Positions 1 through 6,338 of a DNA stretch of 7,200 nt are shown here, one piece after another. Location: the NCBI GenBank assembly GCA_002343335.1, contig DDSI01000167.1, positions 1-7,200 on the forward strand. Reading direction: 5' to 3'. The stretch's first letter is position 1; each line of letters begins with the position of its first letter. This stretch comes from Bacteriovoracaceae bacterium UBA2394. Lineage in GTDB: Bacteria > Bdellovibrionota > UBA2394. The position numbers and the translations under genes were made by a program. The notes beneath the pieces were generated by a model, which saw nothing but the letters and a program-made list of their open reading frames with translations, made no database searches and was not told the DNA's origin.

Positions 1-1
1 C

Positions 2-853
2 GATTTAATTTGGGATCTGGAAGAATTGCAATTTGCGTTGAACCGCCTTGTTCCTCTCGGCTGTAAGGGGACGACGGGTACCCAAGCGTCATTTTTGATT
101 TTATTTAACGGCGACCGAAAAAAGGTTTGGCAGCTGGATGATGCGGTTTGCAAAAAGATGGGATTTTCTCGCGCCGTTTCGGTGAGTGGCCAAACTCTTT
201 CCCGCAAAGTGGACGTTTGGTTTTTAAATGCGCTTGCGAACTTGGGTTCGAGTCTTTCGAAGATGAGTTACGACTTGCGGCTGCTCCAACATTTGAATGA
301 GGTGAAGGAACCGTTTGGAAAAGCCCAAGTGGGCAGCTCCGCTATGGCGTACAAACAAAATCCGATGATGGCCGAGAGAATCACCGGCCTGTCTCGATTC
401 TTGATGTCGCTCAGTCAAAATGGAATGTGGACGCATGCAACCCAGTGGTTGGAGCGCAGCTTGGATGATTCCAGCAATCGAAGACTCGTGTTGCCGGAAG
501 CATTTTTGACGGCCGATGCATTGTTAGAGATTGCGCATCGAATTTTGGCGGGTCTCCGGGTGGAAAAGACGGAAATTAAAACACGTCTGGATAAATATCG
601 TCCGCTCTTCCTGACGGAAGAAGAGATGATGGTGGGCACGATCAAAGGTGGATCGCGCCAAGAGCTTCACGAAAAGATTCGTAAGAAAATGGTTCAAGGA
701 AAAATTAAGAAATCCAAATCTTCACTGGGTAAATCGTTGAGCGGAATGTCTGCGGAGCAAGTGGATCGCTTCGTGAGAGAAATTCTGCAACCTGTTTTGA
801 AGAGATACGCGGGATCAAAAAAAGGACATCAATTTCAGTCTGCGAATCTCTGA
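2..853 (+). CDS. purB: Adenylosuccinate lyase, C-terminal part (5' truncated by window edge)
   Basis: PurB cleaves SAICAR to AICAR and adenylosuccinate to AMP, both releasing fumarate, in cytoplasmic purine synthesis. The frame is open from base 2, so the true start lies before the window; roughly the last 283 residues are visible, against about 475 in the family. Visible marks are KGTTGTQASF (codons from about 65), GQTLSRKVD, and the fumarase/aspartase superfamily signature GSSAMAYKQNP (332-364), whose flexible loop carries the catalytic serine. These are followed by QWLERSLDDSSNRR and GGSRQELHEKIR. The pattern is that of the eukaryote-like PurB subgroup rather than the E. coli type. The loop reads AMAYKQNP where human has AMPYKRNP, while the Lys, Asn and Pro are kept. 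TGA ends the gene at 851-853. The next gene is convergent. Identity is secure; the N-terminal half cannot be assessed. Confidence 0.95.
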   Translation, partial: DLIWDLEELQFALNRLVPLGCKGTTGTQASFLILFNGDRKKVWQLDDAVCKKMGFSRAVSVSGQTLSRKVDVWFLNALANLGSSLSKMSYDLRLLQHLNEVKEPFGKAQVGSSAMAYKQNPMMAERITGLSRFLMSLSQNGMWTHATQWLERSLDDSSNRRLVLPEAFLTADALLEIAHRILAGLRVEKTEIKTRLDKYRPLFLTEEEMMVGTIKGGSRQELHEKIRKKMVQGKIKKSKSSLGKSLSGMSAEQVDRFVREILQPVLKRYAGSKKGHQFQSANL

Positions 854-900
854 GTCGCAGGGTAATGCGAAGGAGAAGCCGAGCCAACTTACAAAATAAG

Positions 901-969
901 ACGGGTCCGGCTTGGAAGTCTTTTTGATGGTCAGAACCATCATCCCTTAAACTTCCAAGGCGAACCCGT
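901..969 (-). terminator. Nested 69-bp dyad between convergent genes, probable terminator of the lipoprotein operon
   Basis: Three nested stems are visible. The outer one pairs ACGGGT (901-906) with ACCCGT (964-969). The middle one pairs CTTGGAAGT (911-919) with ACTTCCAAG (951-959). The inner one pairs GATGGT (926-931) with ACCATC (936-941) around the loop CAGA. Read on the minus strand, the structure lies 45 bases past the stop of the last lipoprotein gene and is followed by a T-rich run, CTTATTTTGT. On the plus strand no T-run follows, so termination of purB is less well supported. The long arms and extra inner hairpin are more elaborate than a standard terminator, so a processing or stability element, or a decayed palindromic repeat, is possible. 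Confidence 0.5.
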
Positions 970-1013
970 ATGTTCTACCCCCTAGGAAACTTGAATAAGA
1001 ACTCGATCAAAAT

Positions 1014-1883
1014 TTAATCTCCCCACGGCAAAATCGTGCGTGAGGTTTGCTCCGCCTTGTTGCCCTCCCGGTTGTCAGCGGCTTGAATTCCAATGGACGT
1101 TCCATCAGAAGCTTTCACATCGATCAAAATTCCTCCTAACCCAAATCCATTTCCTGGGATCCAAGTTCCTCTTTTCGGAGAAACCTCCAGCGTTGCGCAA
1201 CCGGACGTGTCGTCACAACGCAATTTCACTTTGACCTCGATGGGTTGAAGGCCGGTTCGGCCACGCACGTCTATTAAAAGACCTGAACTGACTTGAATGC
1301 GATCCGTCCAAGCGGCGACAAGATCTTGGAGATTTCCTGTCGTCGAAATGGGTCGGGAAAAAGTCACGTGAAAAGGTTGATTGGGAGCAAGAGCTCCACT
1401 CGGTTTGATATCAATAACTTCGAAATCGCCCCGCCCTTTTCCAAATTGTTGAGTGATAAATCGGGAATGAAATTGAGCGATGTAGGCACCCTCTTCATCG
1501 GTGAGTCCCAGCGAATGGACATCGTAGGTCGTTCCCGTTTCCAGCCCTTGTTCGGGAATCATAGTGAGAATCGTGCGATCCTCATTCAATTCCAACGTGG
1601 CGGGGACGACATCGCCTGTCTCTGCATTCACGGCATAAAATTTATAAAGCTCGAGGTTTTCGAGGTCGCTCGAGAGAGAACCTCCCGTGAACTCCAATTG
1701 AATGAGCGAATCGGGTGGAACTTCTGTCGCATTTCGAGCGGGGAATTGATTGTAAACGCTCACGGAGGTGGAATAGAGGCGGCCCGTAATGGAGCGACCT
1801 GGTTCACTCGTGGCTTCTCCGCCACCGCAACTTTGCAAGACGAAACTGAGTGCGAGCAACATTTTGAGGTGATTTAATTTCAT
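1014..1883 (-). CDS. Secreted lipoprotein with two Big_5-like (Ig-like) modules
   Basis: This 289-residue protein is the last gene of the lipoprotein operon. Its N-terminus is a lipoprotein signal peptide: basic residues (MKLNHLK), a hydrophobic stretch and a lipobox ending LQSC, with Cys19 as the lipidated residue. Gly follows the Cys and there is no Asp at +2, so outer-membrane sorting is expected. Residues about 44-144 look like a Big_5 (SbsA-type Ig-like) domain: a 'FPARNATEVPPDSLIQLEF' opening, then 'GLETGTTYDV' and 'SRFIT' closing strands. A second, weaker copy starts near residue 155 (PSGALAPNQPFHVTFSRPI). The start ATG (1881-1883) has a strong GGAGGT ribosome site 5 nt away and overlaps the stop of the preceding gene as ATGA, which implies translational coupling. 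Binding partner and function are not recognisable; an envelope or surface role is inferred. Confidence 0.85.
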   Translation of the reverse strand: MKLNHLKMLLALSFVLQSCGGGEATSEPGRSITGRLYSTSVSVYNQFPARNATEVPPDSLIQLEFTGGSLSSDLENLELYKFYAVNAETGDVVPATLELNEDRTILTMIPEQGLETGTTYDVHSLGLTDEEGAYIAQFHSRFITQQFGKGRGDFEVIDIKPSGALAPNQPFHVTFSRPISTTGNLQDLVAAWTDRIQVSSGLLIDVRGRTGLQPIEVKVKLRCDDTSGCATLEVSPKRGTWIPGNGFGLGGILIDVKASDGTSIGIQAADNREGNKAEQTSRTILPWGD

Positions 1884-3184
1884 CTTCCACCTCCGAGTAA
1901 GCTCGTGTTTTGTCCAGGCGAAAAACTAGAGGCGTTAAAAAGATCTTTCATGAAGCCGGAGACATGGGCGAACGCAACAATATAATGAGGGCGCTTCAAC
2001 GCTTGCTTCGTCGTGGTGGAAGAAAATCCGGGGCCATAGATCACCGCGACCACCACCTGTGCAATGGTTTTGATGTCTTTATTGTCAGGATAAAAACACG
2101 AGCCAGGATCCGAGCAGTTGGTGTCAGGATCGAATCTTAAAATTTTTCGTCCGTGAGTGGTCTTCCATGTTCCTGAGATGCGCTTGTAAACCGTGCCATT
2201 CATAAATCGATGCCAGTTCGTGAGAGCATCGGTCGGGTTAGCAGACGCGGGTTTTGGAATTTTGCGCGCGAGATCGGAGACGTAATCGCTGGCTTCGATG
2301 GTAAACACAGCCGCCCCGGGAGCGTCCTTATTTTTAGTGGCAACCATCTCTTTCGTGAGTGTGCGCTGAGTATCGACGGCATGCACTCGATTCGGTTGTG
2401 TGAATGCGCATTGAATGCTCACGCCCTTTGTCATGGCAATAGAGTTTGCGACGATTGATTGAAACGACAAGCTGCTCGCGCCTTCTTCATTGGCATTGAT
2501 GATTCGATAGTTGCAGTGGGAAATATCATTTTGGCCTTTTTGAAATTTAAAGAGATCGCTGCCTGTCTTAAAAGATTTGGTGTTTCCTTGAACATACGCC
2601 ATGGTTTCGCCGGGCTGAGTGGGGAGAGAAACAATTCCCGTTCCCGGCTCAGCCGTTTCATCATTTCCGTCCTGCGAAGTATTTTCTTCTTCGCGATTCG
2701 AAAGGGCGTTGGCATTGGGTCCGTAATAGAGTCGGTACTCGGTCTCCGGCATGAGAGGTCGTACCGGAGTGATATAGAGACGAGAAACTTTTTGGCGCTC
2801 TGTGGACTGACCGTTTAAGGCCTGCGCATTATTGGGATGTTGGCACGATCCCGTGTCGTCATCCACAAGGGCGTGGCTGATATTAAGCGCGGGTTGAAGT
2901 CGACCATTGGGATCTTGAACTGTCTGCACCGTCGCGCCATCTGCCGTAAAGAGATGGAAGTAGCGCTCATCGGCAGATCCGGGATCGATCATTCGGTTGA
3001 AAGTGAGTTCGATCGTTTGATCGAGAGGAACATTTTCTTGGCCGTCGACCGGCGTGGATTGGCATTCATCGACGACATCGATTGCATCGGCCCCGGTGGG
3101 AACTTCTTTATCGAGGCCGGTCGCGCATCCTGAGAGAGCAGCGCCGATAACGAGGATGGACCAAATTTTTTGCGAAAATGCCAT
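1880..3184 (-). CDS. Secreted lipoprotein with Big_5-like module and unrecognised C-terminal region
   Basis: The product is 434 residues with a clear type II signal peptide (MAFSQKIWSILVIGAALSGC) and lipobox LSGC at 17-20. Ala at +2 suggests outer-membrane sorting. The ATG at 3184 is chosen over a GTG at 3217 because it puts the signal peptide at the N-terminus and has AAAGG 7 nt upstream; the GTG has no ribosome site and lies inside a hairpin. Residues about 42-208 resemble a Big_5 Ig-like module (PVDGQENVPLDQTIELTFNR, then PLMPETEYRLYYGP, then SFKTG), expanded by acidic and polar inserts near 105-130 and 160-195. Residues 220-434 are not recognised; they contain paired cysteines (Cys357 and Cys363) and a Gly/Ser-rich end. 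The gene is second in a three-lipoprotein operon and overlaps the next start by 4 bp. The molecular role is unknown. Confidence 0.85.
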   Translation of the reverse strand: MAFSQKIWSILVIGAALSGCATGLDKEVPTGADAIDVVDECQSTPVDGQENVPLDQTIELTFNRMIDPGSADERYFHLFTADGATVQTVQDPNGRLQPALNISHALVDDDTGSCQHPNNAQALNGQSTERQKVSRLYITPVRPLMPETEYRLYYGPNANALSNREEENTSQDGNDETAEPGTGIVSLPTQPGETMAYVQGNTKSFKTGSDLFKFQKGQNDISHCNYRIINANEEGASSLSFQSIVANSIAMTKGVSIQCAFTQPNRVHAVDTQRTLTKEMVATKNKDAPGAAVFTIEASDYVSDLARKIPKPASANPTDALTNWHRFMNGTVYKRISGTWKTTHGRKILRFDPDTNCSDPGSCFYPDNKDIKTIAQVVVAVIYGPGFSSTTTKQALKRPHYIVAFAHVSGFMKDLFNASSFSPGQNTSLLGGGR

Positions 3185-3196
3185 TGCCTTGCCTTT

Positions 3197-3237
3197 TCCT
3201 TCAAAAGAACCAGACACCGATCTGTTCTTTTGAAGGA
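3197..3237 (-). promoter_or_regulatory. Hairpin with 14-bp perfect stem directly upstream of a lipoprotein start
   Basis: TCCTTCAAAAGAAC (3197-3210) is exactly complementary to GTTCTTTTGAAGGA (3224-3237). Three more pairs (AGA with TCT, after a one-base bulge) tighten the loop to six bases. On the minus strand the 3' arm carries GAAGGA and ends 12 nt before the ATG at 3184, so the stem abuts the ribosome site AAAGG. No T-run follows, so this is not a normal intrinsic terminator. A role in translation control, or as an mRNA-stability barrier between the first and second operon genes, is inferred. Confidence 0.6.
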
Positions 3238-3259
3238 GGCGAAGGATTTATCCCTCGCC
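3238..3259 (-). promoter_or_regulatory. Second intercistronic hairpin abutting the first
   Basis: GGCGA-A-GGA (3238-3246) faces TCC-C-TCGCC (3251-3259) around a four-base loop. On the plus strand the sixth position is an A-C mismatch, but in the minus-strand transcript it becomes a G-U pair, giving a continuous 9-bp stem. That points to the structure working in RNA made from the minus strand, the direction of the lipoprotein operon. It starts right where the neighbouring 14-bp hairpin ends and lies 16 bp beyond the stop codon of the preceding gene. Confidence 0.5.
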
Positions 3260-3275
3260 GCCGCCTTGAAACCGC

Positions 3276-4322
3276 TTAGGGTTTCTTCAAAATCGTAAAG
3301 GTCATGTAGGTGTGCTTCAATCGAGCACCTGAAGTTTTACCCGTGAGTTCCTGGCTCACCAGGATGACCACCGGAAGTTCGGTTTTGTTCTGATCTTCTT
3401 CATCGAAGAGTTGAGAGACCAGAGGCCATTTCAGCTGAGCTTGATCGGGTTCGTTCGGATTAAAGATCACTTCAGAACTACCCACCGCTTCAAAAATTCC
3501 TGAACCCGATTGGTTCTCGCGAATTTTATAGACGCCAATGGATCCGTGGGTAACGGACGCTTGCTTAAGTGAAGTATTGAAGACAAACGTCGCCCATCGA
3601 GTCGGGTTGTTGTTTGCATTAGGATCATTGGTCAAGGATATCGCACCGAAACCGGTGACAAACGTATTGATCGCTCCGCCGGCAAGCTTGGCGATATCTT
3701 CGAGGAGCGTCTCGGCGTCGTCCGCGCTCAGATCGAAATTTCCATTTTCATCGACCAGGTTAAATGTGGAAATCGTGGAAGTATAAAATTGCTTACCAGA
3801 GAATCCGAATGTCTCAGTCAAGGTGAGCTTGGACTCAGTTTTTTCACCCGTAATGAATTCATTGGAGTCTTCGACGATCTGCTGTTCTCCGCTGACGGCA
3901 TCAGGCTGTCCGTAGAATCCGACGACGTAGTGAGTATTCTTCGTCAACGCCTTCTTAGGATAGAGAACGTATTTGCAGGAATCGTTTGAAAGTCTGACGG
4001 GGTAAGCGGCTGTGAGTAAGATGCCCGATTCTTGAGCGTCTTCCCCGCGCTTGTAAACGTAAAGACTTCCGCCGATTTCATTCAAGTGACAGCGTTGCAC
4101 GCCTTCCACTTTGAATTCAAAAGATCCGTCAATCGCGACATCGTCAACCGGAGGCGTTTTTTTCAGAGGCTTAACCCATTCAATGGCTCGGAAGTCGATG
4201 GCTTGGAATGGTTGCCGATCCAGTTCGCCGTCGGCGCCGCATCCACTGATTAAAATCGCAGTGGTGAATGCCAAGAGGCCGAAGCCAAGGCTCTTTTGAA
4301 AAGATTGTTTTAAAGAAGTCAT
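3276..4322 (-). CDS. Secreted lipoprotein, first gene of a three-lipoprotein operon
   Basis: The product is 348 residues. It has a lipoprotein signal peptide: basic start MTSLKQSFQK, a hydrophobic core, and lipobox ISGC with Cys28 lipidated. Gly at +2 is consistent with outer-membrane sorting. Residues about 40-158 end in a pattern like the closing strands of Big_5 Ig-like domains (ALTKNTHYVVGFYG, then SNEFITGE), as in the two downstream genes, although the opening strand is weaker here. The region from 165 to 348 is unrecognised; it is rich in Asn and acidic residues and has beta-type alternation, for example ELPVVILVSQEL. The ATG is preceded by AGGGAG at a 7-nt gap, a good ribosome site. 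I cannot identify a convincing promoter between the start and the palindromes at 4450-4600. Export and lipidation are well supported; the function is unknown. Confidence 0.87.
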   Translation of the reverse strand: MTSLKQSFQKSLGFGLLAFTTAILISGCGADGELDRQPFQAIDFRAIEWVKPLKKTPPVDDVAIDGSFEFKVEGVQRCHLNEIGGSLYVYKRGEDAQESGILLTAAYPVRLSNDSCKYVLYPKKALTKNTHYVVGFYGQPDAVSGEQQIVEDSNEFITGEKTESKLTLTETFGFSGKQFYTSTISTFNLVDENGNFDLSADDAETLLEDIAKLAGGAINTFVTGFGAISLTNDPNANNNPTRWATFVFNTSLKQASVTHGSIGVYKIRENQSGSGIFEAVGSSEVIFNPNEPDQAQLKWPLVSQLFDEEDQNKTELPVVILVSQELTGKTSGARLKHTYMTFTILKKP

Positions 4323-4451
4323 AAGTTATCTCCCTATTTACGTTCGTGAGGAAAAATCCCCTTACTTCGCAAATAAGAGCAAAGATCGTGCCAGGGGGTG
4401 TGTTCGGTGGCTGCGGGGGTAAGTAGCTGATTTATTGACCGTTTTCCGCTG

Positions 4452-4471
4452 GGGTACTCGTGACAGTACCC
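4452..4471. repeat. Small hairpin upstream of the lipoprotein operon (7-bp stem, 6-nt loop)
   Basis: GGGTACT (4452-4458) is complementary to AGTACCC (4465-4471) around the loop CGTGAC. It lies about 130 bp upstream of the first lipoprotein start, in a 286-bp gene-free stretch (4323-4608). The bases between 4346 and 4450 show no gene and no promoter that I can defend. The hairpin could be an operator-like dyad, or part of the palindrome cluster that continues to 4596. Confidence 0.4.
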
Positions 4472-4489
4472 AGTCGAGGGGGTGTTAAA

Positions 4490-4509
4490 TTGGGGCATGA
4501 GCGCCCCAA
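4490..4509. repeat. Second small hairpin, same geometry (7-bp stem, 6-nt loop)
   Basis: TTGGGGC (4490-4496) is complementary to GCCCCAA (4503-4509) around the loop ATGAGC. Its left arm is preceded by AAATTGGGG, closely matching the TAATTGGGG that opens the large inverted repeat 26 bp further on. The small hairpin may therefore be part of, or a fragment of, the same repetitive element. Confidence 0.45.
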
Positions 4510-4513
4510 CCTT

Positions 4514-4596
4514 AATTGGGGACAGTATACGTATTTCCCAATTAGGGCCTTGGGAACTCAAAACCTAATTAGGAAATACGTATACTGTCCCCAATT
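4514..4596. repeat. Large near-perfect inverted repeat (33-bp arms, 17-bp centre), REP/MITE-like
   Basis: The arm 4514-4546 matches the reverse complement of 4564-4596 at 32 of 33 positions; the only difference is C4539 against A4571. Each arm carries the block GGGGACAGTATACGTATTTC, which itself contains the small palindromes GTATAC and TACGTA. The central spacer is 4547-4563. The element lies 12 bp past the stop of the minus-strand membrane-protein gene and upstream of the lipoprotein operon, a typical place for REP-type or miniature transposable elements. No transposase is encoded here and no clear target duplication is visible; CCAATT is repeated at the right edge. Minus-strand transcripts would fold into a very stable hairpin, so it may also end transcription of the adjacent gene, although no T-run follows. 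Confidence 0.75.
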
Positions 4597-4608
4597 CCAA
4601 TTAAAGTC

Positions 4609-5037
4609 CTAATTGAAGTCGAATTTGAAATGGATGCGCTCGTGTGTTTGGTAAATTCGGCGGGAGGGGAGTTGGATTCGAGGGTCGGACTCATCGATCC
4701 AATCCTCCCTTTGGACGTCTGAATTGGGGGTGGTTCGCATGTCATTTCGCCTCAGAGGACGACGGGATAGAAGAAGGGGGGAGCTTTCGTCGGTGAGGAC
4801 CTCTATATAAAAGAGACCATTCTCCGGATCGCGAAGAACCCCCGTGGGCGTTCCACTGCCTCGACTGGCGCGCTCGAGCTGAACATGGGTGAGGTTGAGC
4901 TTTTCTATACCCTTCTTCCTCTGACCGATGAAGTGAGCGCAAATAAATAGAAAGCTTGAAAAGAAGGCAAATCCCCAAATGAGATGAAGAAGCATGAACC
5001 CTGAAAGGCGACGAGATGGATGGCTCTGTAAATTCAT
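4609..5037 (-). CDS. Unrecognised small protein with one N-terminal membrane segment
   Basis: This 142-residue reading has a basic N-terminus (SHPSRR), a strong hydrophobic segment at residues about 13-37 (FMLLHLIWGFAFFSSFLFIC) followed by QRKK, then a polar tail rich in Arg, Asp and Ser ending in IHFKFDFN. It is probably a single-pass inner-membrane protein or one with an uncleaved signal anchor. The frame stays open upstream into the antisense of ald, so the start is uncertain. ATGs at 5076, 5037 and 4995 are all possible and none has a good ribosome site; 5037 is chosen because it keeps the basic residues before the membrane segment. The gene would be divergent from ald, and its stop lies 12 bp from the large inverted repeat. 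The membrane segment and natural-looking codon choice argue for a real gene, but no family is recognised. Confidence 0.55.
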   Translation of the reverse strand: MNLQSHPSRRLSGFMLLHLIWGFAFFSSFLFICAHFIGQRKKGIEKLNLTHVQLERASRGSGTPTGVLRDPENGLFYIEVLTDESSPLLLSRRPLRRNDMRTTPNSDVQREDWIDESDPRIQLPSRRIYQTHERIHFKFDFN

Positions 5038-5187
5038 CCCCCCAGGCAATGCAAGGTGAGGGCCATCCCTAAACATGGGGCTCAAGGGTAAAGGCTCACA
5101 TTGACCCTCCGAAGGACTCCGGACGCCGGAACAATTCGAGCACCCGAATAATTGACAGCTGAAAGGCGAATGCCCGAGGATCGCCCC

Positions 5188-6279
5188 ATGATTATCGGCG
5201 TGCCAAAAGAAATTAAGGACAATGAATATCGTGTTGGCGTAACTCCTGCGGGCGTTGCGATCCTCACTCAAGATCGACATGAAGTGTATGTGCAGAAGAA
5301 TGCGGGTATTGGCAGCGGCCTTACCGACGAGCACTACATTCAAGCCGGTGCTAAGATTTGCGATACCGCTGCGGAAGTTTTTCAACTCGCCGAGATGATC
5401 ATCAAAGTAAAAGAGCCCCAGCCGGTAGAAGTGAACATGATGCGGGAGGGGCAAATTCTCTTCACTTATTTGCACCTCGCTCCCGCTCCCGAGCTCACCA
5501 AACAACTTTTGGATAAAAAAGTTTCTGGAATCGCTTATGAAACCATTCAACTCGACGATGGCTCGTTGCCGCTCCTTCGTCCTATGTCGGAAGTGGCGGG
5601 TCGACTCGCGGTGCAAATTGGCGCGCACTATCTTCAAAAAGATAAAGGCGGAAGCGGCGTGCTTCTTGGTGGCGTCCCTGGGGTAAAGCCTGGTCGTGTG
5701 ACAATCGTTGGCGCGGGAATCGTGGGAATGAATTCGTTGAAAATGGCAGTGGGTCTTGGCGCTCAAGTTTCAATTTTTGACATCAATCCTGTTCGATTGG
5801 CGTACCTCGATGATCTCTACGGCGGTCGTATCACGACCATCGTCGCCAATGCCGAAGCCATTGCGGAAGAAGTTGCGCTCTCGGATTTACTCGTGGGCGC
5901 AGTGCTCATCACCGGCGCGAAAGCTCCGAGACTCGTTACGCGAGATATGATGAAGCGCATGCGACCGAATTCAGTAGTGGTCGATGTATCCATCGATCAA
6001 GGCGGTTGCTTTGAAAGTTCGAAACCGACGACGCACACGAATCCGACCTATATGGATAGTGGCGTGCTTCACTACTGCGTCTCGAATATTCCCGGCGCGG
6101 TCTCGCGAACCTCTACATTTGCTCTGACGAATGTGACCTTGCCCTACGCGCGCAAGCTTGCGGCGATGGGACTTCGAAAGGCTCTCAAAGAAGATCCCGC
6201 ATTGGCAAAGGGCTTGAATGTGCATGCCGGTGAGATCACCCACAAGGGTGTCGCGGAAGCATTCGAGTTTTTCCGATAG
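5188..6279 (+). CDS. ald: Alanine dehydrogenase
   Basis: Ald is a cytoplasmic enzyme that reversibly deaminates L-alanine to pyruvate and ammonia with NAD. The ATG at 5188 starts the canonical [10 protein letters not shown] and has GAGG 8 nt upstream; the in-frame TTG (5152) and ATG (5170) would add residues the family lacks. The product is 363 residues, close to the usual 370. Expected active-site residues fall at their family positions: Arg15, Lys75 (in KVKEPQP), His96 (in FTYLHLAP) and Asp270 (in VDVSIDQGG). The Rossmann motif GAGIVG is at 175-180 and Asp198 (SIFDIN) would hold the NAD ribose. PMSEVAGR and GGVPGVKPG are also family marks. Nothing suggests a defect. It is divergent from the small membrane-protein gene and lies 59 bp before the next gene, which may share its transcript. 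No convincing promoter is seen upstream. Confidence 0.97.
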   Translation: MIIGVPKEIKDNEYRVGVTPAGVAILTQDRHEVYVQKNAGIGSGLTDEHYIQAGAKICDTAAEVFQLAEMIIKVKEPQPVEVNMMREGQILFTYLHLAPAPELTKQLLDKKVSGIAYETIQLDDGSLPLLRPMSEVAGRLAVQIGAHYLQKDKGGSGVLLGGVPGVKPGRVTIVGAGIVGMNSLKMAVGLGAQVSIFDINPVRLAYLDDLYGGRITTIVANAEAIAEEVALSDLLVGAVLITGAKAPRLVTRDMMKRMRPNSVVVDVSIDQGGCFESSKPTTHTNPTYMDSGVLHYCVSNIPGAVSRTSTFALTNVTLPYARKLAAMGLRKALKEDPALAKGLNVHAGEITHKGVAEAFEFFR

Positions 6280-6326
6280 GAATTGCGGTTTGGTCGTGGG
6301 GCGGTGCCCTAAAGAATTGGCCTGCA

Positions 6327-6332
6327 TATAAT
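6327..6332 (+). promoter_or_regulatory. Candidate -10 box (TATAAT) for a leaderless transcript
   Basis: A perfect TATAAT ends 6 nt before the ATG at 6339, so initiation at the usual distance would put the mRNA 5' end at or next to the start codon. The gene has no recognisable ribosome site upstream, which fits a leaderless message. A TG sits 2 nt before the hexamer, one base off the extended -10 arrangement, and no good -35 is visible at 16-18 bp. The site is supported mainly by position and the perfect hexamer. Confidence 0.35.
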
Positions 6333-6338
6333 TGAGTG

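Noticed and set aside
926..1019. Tiny frames inside and after the nested dyad (7 and 15 codons)
   Set aside because: They have no ribosome site and consist largely of dyad sequence; they are expected by chance.
1293..1877. Plus-strand 194-codon frame
   Set aside because: It is a shadow of the Big_5-type lipoprotein on the other strand, which has a signal peptide, a strong ribosome site and an operon context.
3185..3217. Upstream GTG start that would lengthen the second lipoprotein by 11 residues
   Set aside because: It has no ribosome site, lies within the 14-bp hairpin, and would put non-signal residues before the basic end of the signal peptide.
4334..4561. Minus-strand 75-codon frame between the palindromes and the first lipoprotein gene
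   Set aside because: It starts at a TTG in the loop of the large inverted repeat, takes its first residues from the repeat arm, has no ribosome site and shows no protein-like pattern.
5118..5130. Short dyad TCCGG-ACG-CCGGA upstream of ald as an operator
   Set aside because: Five-base arms with a 3-base gap are too short to call without comparison to other genomes.
5152..5187. TTGACA at 5152 as a -35 box for ald, and the TTG or ATG there as earlier starts
   Set aside because: No -10-like hexamer follows at 16-18 bp, and the earlier starts add residues absent from the Ald family, while ATG 5188 has GAGG 8 nt upstream.
5038..5766. Long minus-strand open frame opposite ald, continuous with the small membrane-protein gene
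   Set aside because: It is exactly antisense to a well-conserved enzyme, its translation is His- and Arg-rich without domain character, and the plausible coding part begins only near 5037.
6299..6309. GGGC-GGT-GCCC after ald as a terminator
   Set aside because: The stem is only 4 bp and no T-run follows.
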